Positions 15,425 through 24,420 are shown, counted from the stretch's first letter. The stretch is DNA of 64,000 nt from Xanthobacteraceae bacterium (GCA_024508855.1 JANINJ010000042.1:186001-250000), one strand, 5' to 3'. Notes: generated from the sequence alone by a model not told the origin. Translations and numbers: made by a program.

Positions 15425-16831
15425 ATGAAAAAGCAGTTTCTGTTCGCGTCGGTGAGCGCCGCCGCGATCGCATTGGCTTCGGCCGCTTACGCCGGCGACA
15501 ACAACCAGACCAACATCAACCAGACCGGCACCGACGGCACGGTGACTATCGATCAGACCGGCAACGGCAACACCGCCGGTGCTTCCAGCTTCAACTCGGG
15601 CGCCGCACCTACGATCAGCAATTCGCTGGAGCAGGGCGGCACGAGCAACACGCTTTCGCTCACCCAGTCGGGCGACGACAACACTTTCACCGGAGCCGCC
15701 GCCACCGCATCCGGCTCGCTGGTTCAGTCAGGTACGAATAACTCCGCCGACATGACACAGTCCGGCAATCACGGCACTGTGGTTCTATCGCAGGCGGGCA
15801 CCAGCAACAGCGCGTCCGGTACCCAGGGCGCATCGGACAGCCACATCACACTGAAGCAGGACAACACTGCCGAGCCCTATCCGGGGGTCCAATACAACAT
15901 GGCCTCGGTGAACCAGTCGAATGGTTCGAACGACACCGTCACGCTGACGCAGACCGGCGCCAACTCGGCGATGCTCTCGCAGACCGGTTCGTCCAACACG
16001 ATCACGGGCACGCAGACCAGAGAAGGTAACAACCTTTACGTCGATCAGAGCGGAACCGGCAACAACGTTAATAGCACGCAGAGCGGCGGCTCGGATACGG
16101 TTTGGGGCTCCAGCCCGGCTACCTTCGTTCAGTCCGGCACGGGCAACACGCTGCGCAACACGCAGTCGGGCTATTATGCGACGATCTCTGGCGCGCAGTA
16201 TGGCAGCGGCAACCAGATCACCAACCTTCAGCTGAACGGCACCGGGAATTGGGCTTCCGCCTCGATCACCCAGGGCAGTGCTTCCGCCGCCAGCTCGAAC
16301 AACGTCGCTCTTAACACTCAGACCGGCAGCTACGACACAGTGAGCCTGACTCAATATGGCAGCAACACGGCTGTCTCGCAGCAGAGCAATTCTTTCGACA
16401 AGGCGGACTTCACGCAGAACGGCACGGGCAACTACCTGAGCAACACTCAGGGCTACACGAACGACACGGTCACCGCGTCGGTTCAAACTGGCAATGACAA
16501 CATGATGATCAACAGCCAGTTCGGCGGCGACGACACGCTGGCCTTCAGTCAGATCGGCAACAACAACTACCTGCTCAATCATCAGAACCAGAACTCCGAG
16601 ACTTTGACGGCTCTCCAGCAAGGCAACAACAACTACATCTCTAACAGCCAAACCGGCACTGTTCAGTCTGCGATGCTTACGCAGGTCGGCGACAACAATC
16701 TCGTGTTTGCAAGCCAAACCGGCGGCAACAGCACCGCCACCGTCGGACAGTACGGCAACGGCAACAGTGCCGCGTACTTCCAGACTGGCGCCGGCAACGC
16801 CGTCACCATCACTCAGGGCATCAAGCACTAA
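15425..16831 (+). CDS. csgA: Large curlin (CsgA-type amyloid subunit), paralogue 2
   Basis: The 468-residue product has the signal peptide MKKQFLFASVSAAAIALASA followed by AYA|GDNNQTNINQTGTDGTV. Curlin repeats fill the rest, with recurring Q(T/S)G(S/N)xN and NNYLxN.Q units. The C-terminus (NSTATVGQYGNGNSAAYFQT, ITQGIKH) is shared with its two neighbours while the middle differs in sequence and length. It is expected to be a secreted amyloid fibre subunit. It has its own leader and terminator. It is the shortest of the three, and the number of central repeats is the main variable between them. Confidence 0.88.
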   Translation: MKKQFLFASVSAAAIALASAAYAGDNNQTNINQTGTDGTVTIDQTGNGNTAGASSFNSGAAPTISNSLEQGGTSNTLSLTQSGDDNTFTGAAATASGSLVQSGTNNSADMTQSGNHGTVVLSQAGTSNSASGTQGASDSHITLKQDNTAEPYPGVQYNMASVNQSNGSNDTVTLTQTGANSAMLSQTGSSNTITGTQTREGNNLYVDQSGTGNNVNSTQSGGSDTVWGSSPATFVQSGTGNTLRNTQSGYYATISGAQYGSGNQITNLQLNGTGNWASASITQGSASAASSNNVALNTQTGSYDTVSLTQYGSNTAVSQQSNSFDKADFTQNGTGNYLSNTQGYTNDTVTASVQTGNDNMMINSQFGGDDTLAFSQIGNNNYLLNHQNQNSETLTALQQGNNNYISNSQTGTVQSAMLTQVGDNNLVFASQTGGNSTATVGQYGNGNSAAYFQTGAGNAVTITQGIKH

Positions 16832-16860
16832 ACTGACGAGCGGCTGAACTGACGAATGAC

Positions 16861-16895
16861 GAAGAAGGGGCGCATGCGCCCCTTTCTTTTTTTTG
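16861..16895 (+). terminator. Terminator after curlin 2
   Basis: GGGGCGC, a two-base centre and GCGCCCC form an almost perfect palindrome at 16867-16882, followed by TTTCTTTTTTTTT. It is the same design as the terminator of curlin 1, which supports duplication of the whole gene unit. Confidence 0.88.
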
Positions 16896-16946
16896 CAGCC
16901 GTATGACGGGCAGTTGAATATTGAATGACGGCATCGTGGGTTTGTC

Positions 16947-17132
16947 GGCCGAGATTTCCGATAACGCTTTCGTTAAAGCCAAATTGCCCAAATTATTACC
17001 AGTGTATTAAAACTTTTACTCAAGGATGATTTAGCCGTTAACCGAGCGTTAGTGATTGGTCCGGGATGCGCCCGGCGATCGGGACGCCTGTGGGCTGGAG
17101 GGGGCGGGGCTCCCTCGTAACGGAGCAATCCT
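16947..17132 (+). promoter_or_regulatory. Curlin leader, copy 3
   Basis: The GGCCGAGATT.CCGATAACG block, the AT-rich block, TTAACCGAGCGTTA at 17038-17051, the GCGCCCGGCGATCGGGACGC stem-loop and the GAGGG...CCCTC hairpin precede CGGAG and ATG 17133. Conservation between copies 2 and 3 extends at least 180 bases upstream of the start codons. Confidence 0.6.
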
Positions 17133-19055
17133 ATGAAAAAGCAGTTTTTGTTTGCGTCGGTGAGCGCGGCCGCGATCATGCTGGCCTCGGCCGCTTACGC
17201 TGGCGACAACAACCAGACGAACATCAACCAGATCGGCACCAACGGTACGGTGACCATCGACCAGAGTGGCAACGGCAACACTGCTGGCCTCTCCAGCTTC
17301 AGCTCAACCACTGCACCGACGATCAGCGATTCGCTGGTTCAGACCGGTGACCAGAACACCCTCAGCCTCACCCAGTCGGGTGCCAACAACACCTTCAGTG
17401 GCGCGGCGCCGGTTTCGGGTACGCCCGGGTCCGTGGTTCAATCCGGCTCGCAGAATGCCGCTGACGTCACGCAATCCGGCACGGGCAGCACCGTGACGCT
17501 GTCACAGGGGGGCACCGGCAACGGCGTGTTCAATAGCCAAGTTGGCCCGGAAGCCTCTCCGGGTGAAACGGACGTCATCCATCAGAGCGCAAACAGGAGC
17601 GCGGTGACGCTGACGCAGACCGGCAGCAACAACATCTTCAATATCGATCAAGGCGGCGGCAAAAACACCATCGGCGTTACGCAGGCCGACAATGGCAACG
17701 AAGCCGATGTTGCGCAGGGTGCGGACGCAACCAACGGAACGATCACTCTCAGCCAGAGCGGCAACGTCAACGGACGCGGCAACTGGGCCGTGGCCAAGCA
17801 GTCGGCCGGAAACGGCTCCGCCACGACACTGACGCAGGTCGGTTCGGCAAATTTCTCGTCCACCGATCAGTTGGGTAACAAAAGCTCCCTCAACCTGTTC
17901 CAAAACGGCCAGTCCAACGTCATCAACGGCACGCAGTCTGCCTCGAACAGCAGTGTGACGATCGATCAGGACAGTTCGGGCGCAACGTTCGGTGGGAGCA
18001 ACACCAACTTCTCGCAGGTCGGATCGCTCGACACGATTCAGTTGACCCAGACGGGCAGTTCAGCGGCTCAGGTCAGTCAGAATGGCAGGAACAACCAGAT
18101 TACGTCGATTCAAGACGGAAGTGGGCACAACCTGAACAGCTTCGGACAAGTCGGCAATAACAACAGCCTCAGCAACACCCAGACCGGCTCGTCCAACACG
18201 CTATGGGCGACCAACTTCGCCGGCGCACAGGTTGGCAACAACAACCAGATCATCAACAACCAGAATGGCTTCGATCAGACTGTCTTCCTCGGCGGCCAGG
18301 TCGGCAATGGTAACCTGTTGAACGTCACGCAGGACAACTCGTCCTTCCCGGCGGACTGGAACAGCATGACCATCACGCAGGGCAGTAGCAGTGCCCCGTC
18401 CACCAATGGCACCATCCTGGTCAGCCAGATCGGCGGGTTTGATGACTTGACGGTCAGTCAGTCCGGCAATCATAACATGCTGACCTCCGGTCAGCAGAAT
18501 CTCTCGGATTCGGCCACGTTGACGCAGTCCGGCAACAACAACATCATCAGCAATGTCCAGTTCGGCAACACCGACAAGGTGTATGGGGGCACGCAGCTGA
18601 TCAACGGTCTCTCATTGGATATGGCCGCCACCCAGACCGGCAACGGCAACGAGGTTAACACCACCCAAGCCGGGGCGAATGAGACCTTGGCGTTCACCCA
18701 GACCGGCAACAATAACTATCTCTACAACGGTCAGTCGACGGCCAATGACACGTTGACCGCTGTTCAGACCGGCAACAACAACTACATCTACAGCAACCAG
18801 TACGGTGGCCAGTCCGGCCTGCAGTTCGCGAGCCTGACGCAAACCGGCAATAACAACTACATCAATAACGACCAGAACGGCAGCAACAACAGTGCCACCG
18901 TTGTGCAGGTGGGTAACTCGAATCTCGTGTTCGGCGCCCAGAACGGAAGCGGCAACAGCGCCACCGTCGGACAGTACGGCAATGGCAACAGCGCCGCCTA
19001 CTTCCAGAGCGGCTCTGGCAATGCGGTCCACATCACTCAGGGCCTCGCGCACTGA
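17133..19055 (+). CDS. csgA: Large curlin (CsgA-type amyloid subunit), paralogue 3
   Basis: The 640-residue product has the signal peptide MKKQFLFASVSAAAIMLASA then AYA|GDNNQTNINQIGTNGTV. Curlin repeats are continuous to the end, including several near-identical QTGNNNYIYNxQ-type units around residues 540-590. The closing residues (NSATVGQYGNGNSAAYFQSG, HITQGLAH) match the family of three. No domain other than curlin repeats is present. It is expected to be exported by CsgG and to assemble into fibres with the other two. It has its own leader and terminator. Confidence 0.88.
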   Translation: MKKQFLFASVSAAAIMLASAAYAGDNNQTNINQIGTNGTVTIDQSGNGNTAGLSSFSSTTAPTISDSLVQTGDQNTLSLTQSGANNTFSGAAPVSGTPGSVVQSGSQNAADVTQSGTGSTVTLSQGGTGNGVFNSQVGPEASPGETDVIHQSANRSAVTLTQTGSNNIFNIDQGGGKNTIGVTQADNGNEADVAQGADATNGTITLSQSGNVNGRGNWAVAKQSAGNGSATTLTQVGSANFSSTDQLGNKSSLNLFQNGQSNVINGTQSASNSSVTIDQDSSGATFGGSNTNFSQVGSLDTIQLTQTGSSAAQVSQNGRNNQITSIQDGSGHNLNSFGQVGNNNSLSNTQTGSSNTLWATNFAGAQVGNNNQIINNQNGFDQTVFLGGQVGNGNLLNVTQDNSSFPADWNSMTITQGSSSAPSTNGTILVSQIGGFDDLTVSQSGNHNMLTSGQQNLSDSATLTQSGNNNIISNVQFGNTDKVYGGTQLINGLSLDMAATQTGNGNEVNTTQAGANETLAFTQTGNNNYLYNGQSTANDTLTAVQTGNNNYIYSNQYGGQSGLQFASLTQTGNNNYINNDQNGSNNSATVVQVGNSNLVFGAQNGSGNSATVGQYGNGNSAAYFQSGSGNAVHITQGLAH

Positions 19056-19070
19056 GTTGATGATTATCGG

Positions 19071-19102
19071 GGAAGGGGCACTTCGCGCCCCTTCCTTTCT
19101 TA
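19071..19102 (+). terminator. Terminator after curlin 3
   Basis: GGAAGGGGC (19071-19079) pairs with GCCCCTTCC (19087-19095) around a seven-base loop, followed by a T-rich tail. It lies 15 bases after the stop codon. Confidence 0.85.
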
Positions 19103-19117
19103 CGAGGCGACGATCGA

Positions 19118-19558
19118 ATGTTCATGCGTTTGACCGGGAAGATCTCGATGCGCTTCTTTGCAGCGGCAATTATTTCGTTGTCCTGGTTTTTGACATCTCA
19201 ACCTGGTTCATCCGCCAAGGATCAGAACATGAATGTGATCGCCCACGCGTCCTCCGGACCTCTCGTCTGTGAAATCCGCAGAATTGGCGCCGGAGAATCG
19301 GTCCAATTGAGCGGCGTGCTATCGAGCGCCTCCGCCGCGGCCGGGACATTTCGTTTCCTGCTGAAAAAAACCGGTCCGTCCGGAAATTCGAACGTCAACC
19401 AGGGCAACGCGTTCAATCTCGCCGCCGGGGACGAGATTCATGTCGGCAATATGACAATCAATCTTCGGCCGGACGATCAAGCCACGGTGGAATTAAGCGC
19501 CACATCGAATGATGGCGTCGTCTGTCGCGTCACGGCGGCTCTCGCCATCGAACTTTAG
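19118..19558 (+). CDS. csgH: Curli assembly chaperone CsgH
   Basis: The 146-residue product carries a signal peptide (hydrophobic stretch FFAAAIISLSWFLTS, cleavage near SSA|KDQ) and a beta-sandwich domain with the CsgH pattern: GPLVCEIRRIGAGESVQLSG, then AAAGTFRFLLKKTGPSGNSN, VNQGNAFNLAAGDE and a final DGVVCRVTAAL. CsgH is the alphaproteobacterial periplasmic protein that inhibits premature curlin aggregation, and it appears in place of csgE. The two Cys are positioned to form a disulfide. ATG 19118 gives the longest signal; ATG 19148, with GGAAG six bases upstream, is an equally good start. Confidence 0.85.
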   Translation: MFMRLTGKISMRFFAAAIISLSWFLTSQPGSSAKDQNMNVIAHASSGPLVCEIRRIGAGESVQLSGVLSSASAAAGTFRFLLKKTGPSGNSNVNQGNAFNLAAGDEIHVGNMTINLRPDDQATVELSATSNDGVVCRVTAALAIEL

Positions 19559-19657
19559 GTTGACCTCGCGCGCAGATGTGCGAGTGAAAAGCTCTCTTCA
19601 TGTGAACAGGTAATCCTGTAGATCATTGCGATGAACGATTGAGTCAGGCGCGGCACT

Positions 19658-20308
19658 ATGGACGTTTTCAGAACACTTGCGGCATCGGTATTCCTTTCGC
19701 TTGGCTCCGTGCTCGCTTCGAGCGCAGTTCTCGCCCAGCATGCTTCGCCTCCGGTTGCGACACCGAACGGCGTGGCCGCAGCAGCTTCCGTCGGTGCCGC
19801 TGCCCCGCCGCGATGCGATGCGAATTGCGTTCGCTCTAATGCGTTGCAGGCGACCGAGGCTTGCGTCCCGCAGATCGCGGCGCAATCGCCGCCGGGTTTC
19901 GATTGGAGTTCGCGGCCTACGGAGGGTATCTTCCAGAAAGCCGACCCATCGTCTCCGGCAGACTCTGTCGTTCATTATCGCGGTGATGCCGTACGTTTCG
20001 TCAATTCGCAGAAGGCATGGGTCCGCGTCAGCTACGAATGTGCCTATGACGTGGAGGCGCGGACCGTGGCCTCCGTGAACGTCCGTGCAGGCCAGTTGGA
20101 CCGGCCCCCTGTTTCGACGACGGCTCCCAATAACACCGGCGCCGCTGCGGCAAGTCCGCCGCATTTGTCGTCACAGGCACTTGCACAAGCCATTCAGCAA
20201 GCCGCAGCACAGCCTGCGCAAATTCAGCAGGTTCCTCACAAGAAACCGCGGGTCTGGGAGCCGAGCCGGGTGGAAATCCAGCAACAGATCCCCAATCCAC
20301 GGCGATAG
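19658..20308 (+). CDS. Secreted hypothetical protein next to the curli locus
   Basis: The 216-residue product has a signal peptide (residues 1-26, ending SAVLAQHA), an Ala/Pro-rich linker, a central small domain with three cysteines (RCDANC, EACVPQ) and VRVSYECAYDVEARTVASVN, and a Gln/Ala/Pro-rich tail. The central part looks like a short periplasmic beta domain. I do not recognise a family. It lies 100 bases after csgH in the same direction, so it may be an accessory to curli or to the envelope; this is inference from position only. Confidence 0.6.
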   Translation: MDVFRTLAASVFLSLGSVLASSAVLAQHASPPVATPNGVAAAASVGAAAPPRCDANCVRSNALQATEACVPQIAAQSPPGFDWSSRPTEGIFQKADPSSPADSVVHYRGDAVRFVNSQKAWVRVSYECAYDVEARTVASVNVRAGQLDRPPVSTTAPNNTGAAAASPPHLSSQALAQAIQQAAAQPAQIQQVPHKKPRVWEPSRVEIQQQIPNPRR

Positions 20309-20338
20309 TCCGAATTCGGTGAATCGCCCCTACGTCAA

Positions 20339-21694
20339 TCAAACGTGACCACCCCCGGCCTCACAACAGAGAGAGGCCTGTTGCGAGAAGGGATCCTCGT
20401 AGAGCGACCGCCCCGCCGTTTCCGGCATGAAGTGCAGTGCGGCAAGACCAACGATGCACGTCGCCATCATGTAGTAGGCCGGCATCAGTTCGTTGCCGGT
20501 GAGCGTGATTAGGCCGCTGCTGACGGCCGGGGCCGTTCCGCCGAAGATCGACGTCGAGATGTTGTAGGCGCTTGCGAAGCCGGCGAAGCGCACGCTGGTC
20601 GGGAACATCGCCGGAAACGTCGCGGAGATGGTCGCGAGCTGTGGCACGTAGAGCAGCCCGAGCAGGATGAAGCCGACACAGGCGCCAACTAGCCCGGTGC
20701 CCATCAGCATAAAGAGCGGTGTCACCAGCAGCAGCAGCCCGATCAGCGAGAAGCGCCACATCGGGCGGCGCCCGATGCGATCCGAAAGGCGACCTGCAAA
20801 CGGCAGGAACAGCATCATGAACAACATGCCGACCAGCGGCACCGTCAATGCTTCGTCCGGCGACAGGCCGATGCGTCGTTGCAGGTAGGTCGGCATGTAG
20901 CTGAGCAGCGTATAGTTGACGACGTTGAGCGCGACCACCAGACCGCCGACGACGAGCATGGGTCGCCAGTGCCGTCGCAAAAGGGTGACGAGTCCGGGGG
21001 AGGGTTTGTTTTCGCTCGCGGCCGCGCGAGCCCGAAACACCGGTGTGTCCTCCATGCGTGCACGCAGATACATTCCGATCAGGCCCATCGGCGCGGCGAT
21101 CAAGAACGGGATGCGCCAGCCCCAGGCGTGCATCGCTTCGTCGCCGAGCAGCAGCGAGAAGGTCAGCATCAGTGCCGCGCCCAGCGAAAAGCCCGCCAGC
21201 GTACCGAACTCCAGGAAGCTGCCGTAGAAGCCGCGCCGCGCGTCGGGTGCGTATTCGGCCATGAACGTCGCCGCCCCGCCATACTCACCGCCGGTCGAGA
21301 AGCCTTGCACCATGCGCAGGATGATGAGGATCAGCGGCGCCCACATGCCGATGCTGTCGTAGGACGGGATCAGGCCGACCGACAGCGTCGCGCTCGACAT
21401 CAAGAGGATGGTGAGCGCCAGAACCGACTTGCGGCCGAGCCGGTCGCCCAGCGAACCCCAGAAGAGGCCGCCGAGCGGTCGCACCAGAAACGAGATCGCG
21501 AAGGTCGCTAGCGCGAACAGCACGGCCTCTCCAACGTCGCCGGGAAACAGCGCCGAGGAAATGTAGGTGACGCCGTAGGCATAGATGCCGTAGTCGAACC
21601 ATTCCGTGGCGTTGCCCATGGCCGAGGCAGCAATTGCGCGGTGCAACGTGGCGCGGTCGACGGTCGATTCGGAAATTGACGCCGAGTTGTTCAT
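20339..21694 (-). CDS. MFS transporter, metabolite:H+ symporter (ProP-like)
   Basis: The 451-residue product has about 12 membrane spans and the metabolite:H+ symporter subfamily signatures: GNATEWFDYGIYAYGVTYIS at the N-terminus, the motif GDRLGRKSVL between spans 2 and 3, RMVQGFSTGGEYGGAATFMA and a second GRLSDRIGRRPMW. This subfamily includes ProP and other carriers for proline, betaine, ectoine, shikimate and 2-oxoglutarate. Its place at the end of an ectoine operon, overlapping the preceding gene by 4 bases, argues for a compatible-solute carrier, which is an inference. The C-terminal coiled coil of E. coli ProP is not present. Confidence 0.8.
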   Translation of the reverse strand: MNNSASISESTVDRATLHRAIAASAMGNATEWFDYGIYAYGVTYISSALFPGDVGEAVLFALATFAISFLVRPLGGLFWGSLGDRLGRKSVLALTILLMSSATLSVGLIPSYDSIGMWAPLILIILRMVQGFSTGGEYGGAATFMAEYAPDARRGFYGSFLEFGTLAGFSLGAALMLTFSLLLGDEAMHAWGWRIPFLIAAPMGLIGMYLRARMEDTPVFRARAAASENKPSPGLVTLLRRHWRPMLVVGGLVVALNVVNYTLLSYMPTYLQRRIGLSPDEALTVPLVGMLFMMLFLPFAGRLSDRIGRRPMWRFSLIGLLLLVTPLFMLMGTGLVGACVGFILLGLLYVPQLATISATFPAMFPTSVRFAGFASAYNISTSIFGGTAPAVSSGLITLTGNELMPAYYMMATCIVGLAALHFMPETAGRSLYEDPFSQQASLCCEAGGGHV

Positions 21695-22941
21695 GGTTGT
21701 TGTCCTCCGACCGCCGGGGCGTCGGGTGTATTGGGATCAAGCAGCGACGCGATCGGCGTGGTGCGGGGAAGAATCTGGAAATCCTGCTGTTCGGGAGCCG
21801 GAACCGGTGGCGTGGCCTTCTGGCGCCACAGTCCGAATGCGGCGGTGCCGCCGGCGCAAAGCGCGATGAAAAGAAACAGCCCGCCGGTGCTCCAGCCGGT
21901 CATGAACAGTGCTCCGCCGATCGGTCCGAGTGCGGCGCCGACCGAATAGAGCAGTACCAGGCGTCCGCTTGCGGCAACCCGCTGGGAGCCGAGCAGGCGA
22001 TCATTGCAGTGAGCGACGCAGAGCGGATAGAGCGCAAAGCTCAGTCCGCCGAACATTGCGCCGAGGATCAGCAGTCCCGATCCGGCCCGCGCGAGAAGCG
22101 AGATCACAAGGCTGACGCACAGCGTGGCCGCGAAGCTGAGCACGATGACCTGGCGGCGATCGTAGAGATCGGAGAGCCGCCCCAGCGGCCATTGCAGGGC
22201 GACGCCGCCAAGGATCACGATCGTCATGAAATTGGCTGTCTGTTTGAGATCCAGTCCGAGACGCCGGACCTGCACGGCGGCGAGGCCATAGAACGCGCCC
22301 AGCATCAGGCCCGTGGTGACCGCGCCGACGGTGCCGAGCGGCGAACCGGCGAACAGTGTTCCGAGTCCGAATGACGAGGCTTCCGCCGGCGGCGGGGCCG
22401 AGGTGCGCGTCAGGCACAGCGGAATGATCGAGAGCGAAATCAGCATCGATGCGAGTTGGAACGGCACGGCCGGCAAGTCACCGCTGGCGCCGAGCAGCAA
22501 TAGCCCGAGCGCCTGCCCGCAATAGAGCGAGACCATGTACGCCGCCAGGATGCTGCCGCGCGCTTGAACCGTCGCACGTTCATTGAGCCAGCTTTCAAGA
22601 CAGACGAAAACGCCGGCGACGCAGAAGCCGTCGATGAAACGCAGGCTCGACCACAGCAAGGGATGGTTGAACAGTGCATAGCCGAGCGTGCTCGCCGACA
22701 GGAGCGCGACGAATGCGGCAAAGGCGCGGATGTGTCCGACACGGCGGACGGCACGCCCCGAGCGCAGCGCGCCGATCACCAGCCCGGCGAAATAGGCGGT
22801 CGCCACAGCGCCGATAATGATGGTGCTTTGTCCCGCTCGCTCAAGCCGCAAACTGAGCAGCGTTGCCATGAAGCCGCTGCCCGCCATCAGCATGAAGATG
22901 GCGAGCAACAGACTGCGAACCGGAGTAATGGCCGCCAGCAT
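21691..22941 (-). CDS. MFS transporter of unknown substrate
   Basis: The product (416 residues from ATG 22941) has about 12 membrane spans, beginning VRSLLLAIFMLMAGSGFMAT. It shows weak MFS motifs (GRAVRRVGHIRAF between spans 2 and 3; GRLSDLYDRRQVIV in the second half) and a hydrophilic tail ending APAVGGQQP. The start is uncertain: the frame continues to 23052 without a stop but reads as Arg-rich, and no good ribosome binding site precedes 22941. It lies between ectD and the ProP-like gene and overlaps the latter as ATGA, so it is part of the ectoine transcript. A role in solute import or export is plausible but unproven. Confidence 0.7.
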   Translation of the reverse strand: MLAAITPVRSLLLAIFMLMAGSGFMATLLSLRLERAGQSTIIIGAVATAYFAGLVIGALRSGRAVRRVGHIRAFAAFVALLSASTLGYALFNHPLLWSSLRFIDGFCVAGVFVCLESWLNERATVQARGSILAAYMVSLYCGQALGLLLLGASGDLPAVPFQLASMLISLSIIPLCLTRTSAPPPAEASSFGLGTLFAGSPLGTVGAVTTGLMLGAFYGLAAVQVRRLGLDLKQTANFMTIVILGGVALQWPLGRLSDLYDRRQVIVLSFAATLCVSLVISLLARAGSGLLILGAMFGGLSFALYPLCVAHCNDRLLGSQRVAASGRLVLLYSVGAALGPIGGALFMTGWSTGGLFLFIALCAGGTAAFGLWRQKATPPVPAPEQQDFQILPRTTPIASLLDPNTPDAPAVGGQQP

Positions 22942-23059
22942 GGCGATTGCGGCGCGCGCCGTCAGGCCGCGCGCCGGCCTCCCGCCTGGTCTTCGCCGAT
23001 CCGGGGCAGCGCGTGATGCAAGGCCCGGACGGCAGCATCGAAGCGATGACAACCATCGC

Positions 23060-23980
23060 TCATGCGAGAGCTTCCTCCATCAAAGGCCCGCTCCGCGGCA
23101 TCAGCGGTTTCGGCTCGCCGCGGGCTGCGATGAAACTCGGCCGCGGCTTCTTGACGCCGAACGGCTCTTGCAAGCGGTTGCTGACGGCATTGTAGACGAA
23201 GAAGGCGTTGGCACGCGGATACGGCGTGATGTTGCCGTTCGATCCGTGCATGGTGTTGCAATCGAAGATCACCACGGTGCCGGCCTTGCCGGTCGGGGCT
23301 GTGATGCCGTGACGATGCGCCAGTTCGGTCAGGCTTTGTCGGTCGGGCACGCCGAATTCCTGCTTCTTCAACGACGTGCGATAGTGATCTTCCGGTGTTG
23401 CGCCGATGCAGGTCAGGAACACGCGATGCGAGCCGGGCATCAGCATCAGCGGCCCGTTGTCCGGCGTATTATCGGCCAGCAGGACCGACATGGACAACGC
23501 CTGCATGCGTGGCATGCCGTCCTCGACATGCCAGGTCTCGAAGTCGGAGTGCCAGTAAAACTCCTTGCCCTCGAAGCCGGGCTTATAGTTGAGGCGCGAC
23601 TGATGGATGTAGACCTTGTCGCCGAGCAGGAATTGAGCGACTCCGGCAAGCCGCGTGTCCGCGGCGAGGCGCTCGATGACCTTGCTCTGGGTATGGATCT
23701 CGAAGATGGAGCGGATCTCGTCGCCGCCGGGTTCGGTGATGACGGTCTGCGGATCGAGCCCCTTGGGTCCCGACAGCAATTCCTTGGATTGTTTTTGCAG
23801 GTAAGCGACTTCCTCCGCCGAGAACATGTTTTCCAGCACAAGGAAGCCGTTTCGGTCGAATTGCTCGGCCTGCTGCCGTGTCAGCGGCGCGTTCTCAGTC
23901 CATTCGCTGTGAACGACCGGATCGAGACGCGGAAGCATCTGCGCTTCCGCGGTGACGCGTGACGGATAGATGTCGGTCAT
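23060..23980 (-). CDS. ectD: Ectoine hydroxylase EctD
   Basis: The 306-residue product is a non-heme Fe(II)/2-oxoglutarate dioxygenase that converts ectoine to 5-hydroxyectoine. Visible family features are FDRNGFLVLENMFSAEEVAY, the signature FYWHSDFETWHVEDGMPRMQ containing the iron ligands His and Asp (HSD), and later FDCNTMHGSNGNITPYPRAN with the distal iron His and the 2-oxoglutarate-binding Arg. It has the usual length for EctD. ATG 23980 has GAGAGG upstream; a TTG 18 bases earlier is less likely. It follows ectC by 23 bases. Confidence 0.94.
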   Translation of the reverse strand: MTDIYPSRVTAEAQMLPRLDPVVHSEWTENAPLTRQQAEQFDRNGFLVLENMFSAEEVAYLQKQSKELLSGPKGLDPQTVITEPGGDEIRSIFEIHTQSKVIERLAADTRLAGVAQFLLGDKVYIHQSRLNYKPGFEGKEFYWHSDFETWHVEDGMPRMQALSMSVLLADNTPDNGPLMLMPGSHRVFLTCIGATPEDHYRTSLKKQEFGVPDRQSLTELAHRHGITAPTGKAGTVVIFDCNTMHGSNGNITPYPRANAFFVYNAVSNRLQEPFGVKKPRPSFIAARGEPKPLMPRSGPLMEEALA

Positions 23981-24003
23981 TTTGATCCTCTCTCGCAAGA
24001 GTT

Positions 24004-24420
24004 TCAGGAATTGACGGCGGCCTTTCGCGGCGCCATGTCGGCTTCGGCCGGATAAGCGCCGGTCTCGTCATGCACCTCCTGACCGGTCACCGGAGGATTG
24101 AACACGCAGGCCGTCAGGATGTCGGTCTTCGGGCGAACGATGTGTTTGTCGTGATTGTTCAGCGCGTACATCACGCCCGGCGCGAGCGTATGGGTTTCGC
24201 CGGTGCCGAGATCCTCGATGGTCCCGGTCCCCTCCAGCACGAAAACGGCCTCGAGATGGTTCTGGTAGTGCATCTTGATTTCTTCGCCCGCGTACATCGT
24301 GGTGATGTGGAACGAGAAGCCCATGTTGTCGCCCTTGAGGAGAAGGCGGGCGCTATCCCAGCTCTTCGATTTGACGAGCCGGTCGGTCTTTCGGATGTCG
24401 CTGAGTTGACGAACGATCAT
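24004..24420 (-). CDS. ectC: L-ectoine synthase EctC
   Basis: The 138-residue cupin protein begins [20 protein letters not shown] and contains [40 protein letters not shown] and [20 protein letters not shown], all typical of EctC. It closes the ring of N-gamma-acetyl-2,4-diaminobutyrate to ectoine with loss of water, in the cytoplasm. The metal-binding Glu and His of the cupin fold ([14 protein letters not shown]) are present. It lies 19 bases after ectB. Confidence 0.95.
   Translation of the reverse strand: MIVRQLSDIRKTDRLVKSKSWDSARLLLKGDNMGFSFHITTMYAGEEIKMHYQNHLEAVFVLEGTGTIEDLGTGETHTLAPGVMYALNNHDKHIVRPKTDILTACVFNPPVTGQEVHDETGAYPAEADMAPRKAAVNS

Noticed and set aside
13089-19055. Tandem repeats that might suggest a CRISPR array or minisatellite
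   Set aside because: Periodicity is at the protein level (Q.G..N units), units vary in DNA sequence and there are no constant repeats with unique spacers.
22942-23052. Longer start for the MFS gene after ectD
   Set aside because: The extra 37 residues are Arg/Pro/Gly-rich with no homology character and begin at TTG; the membrane protein proper starts at 22941.
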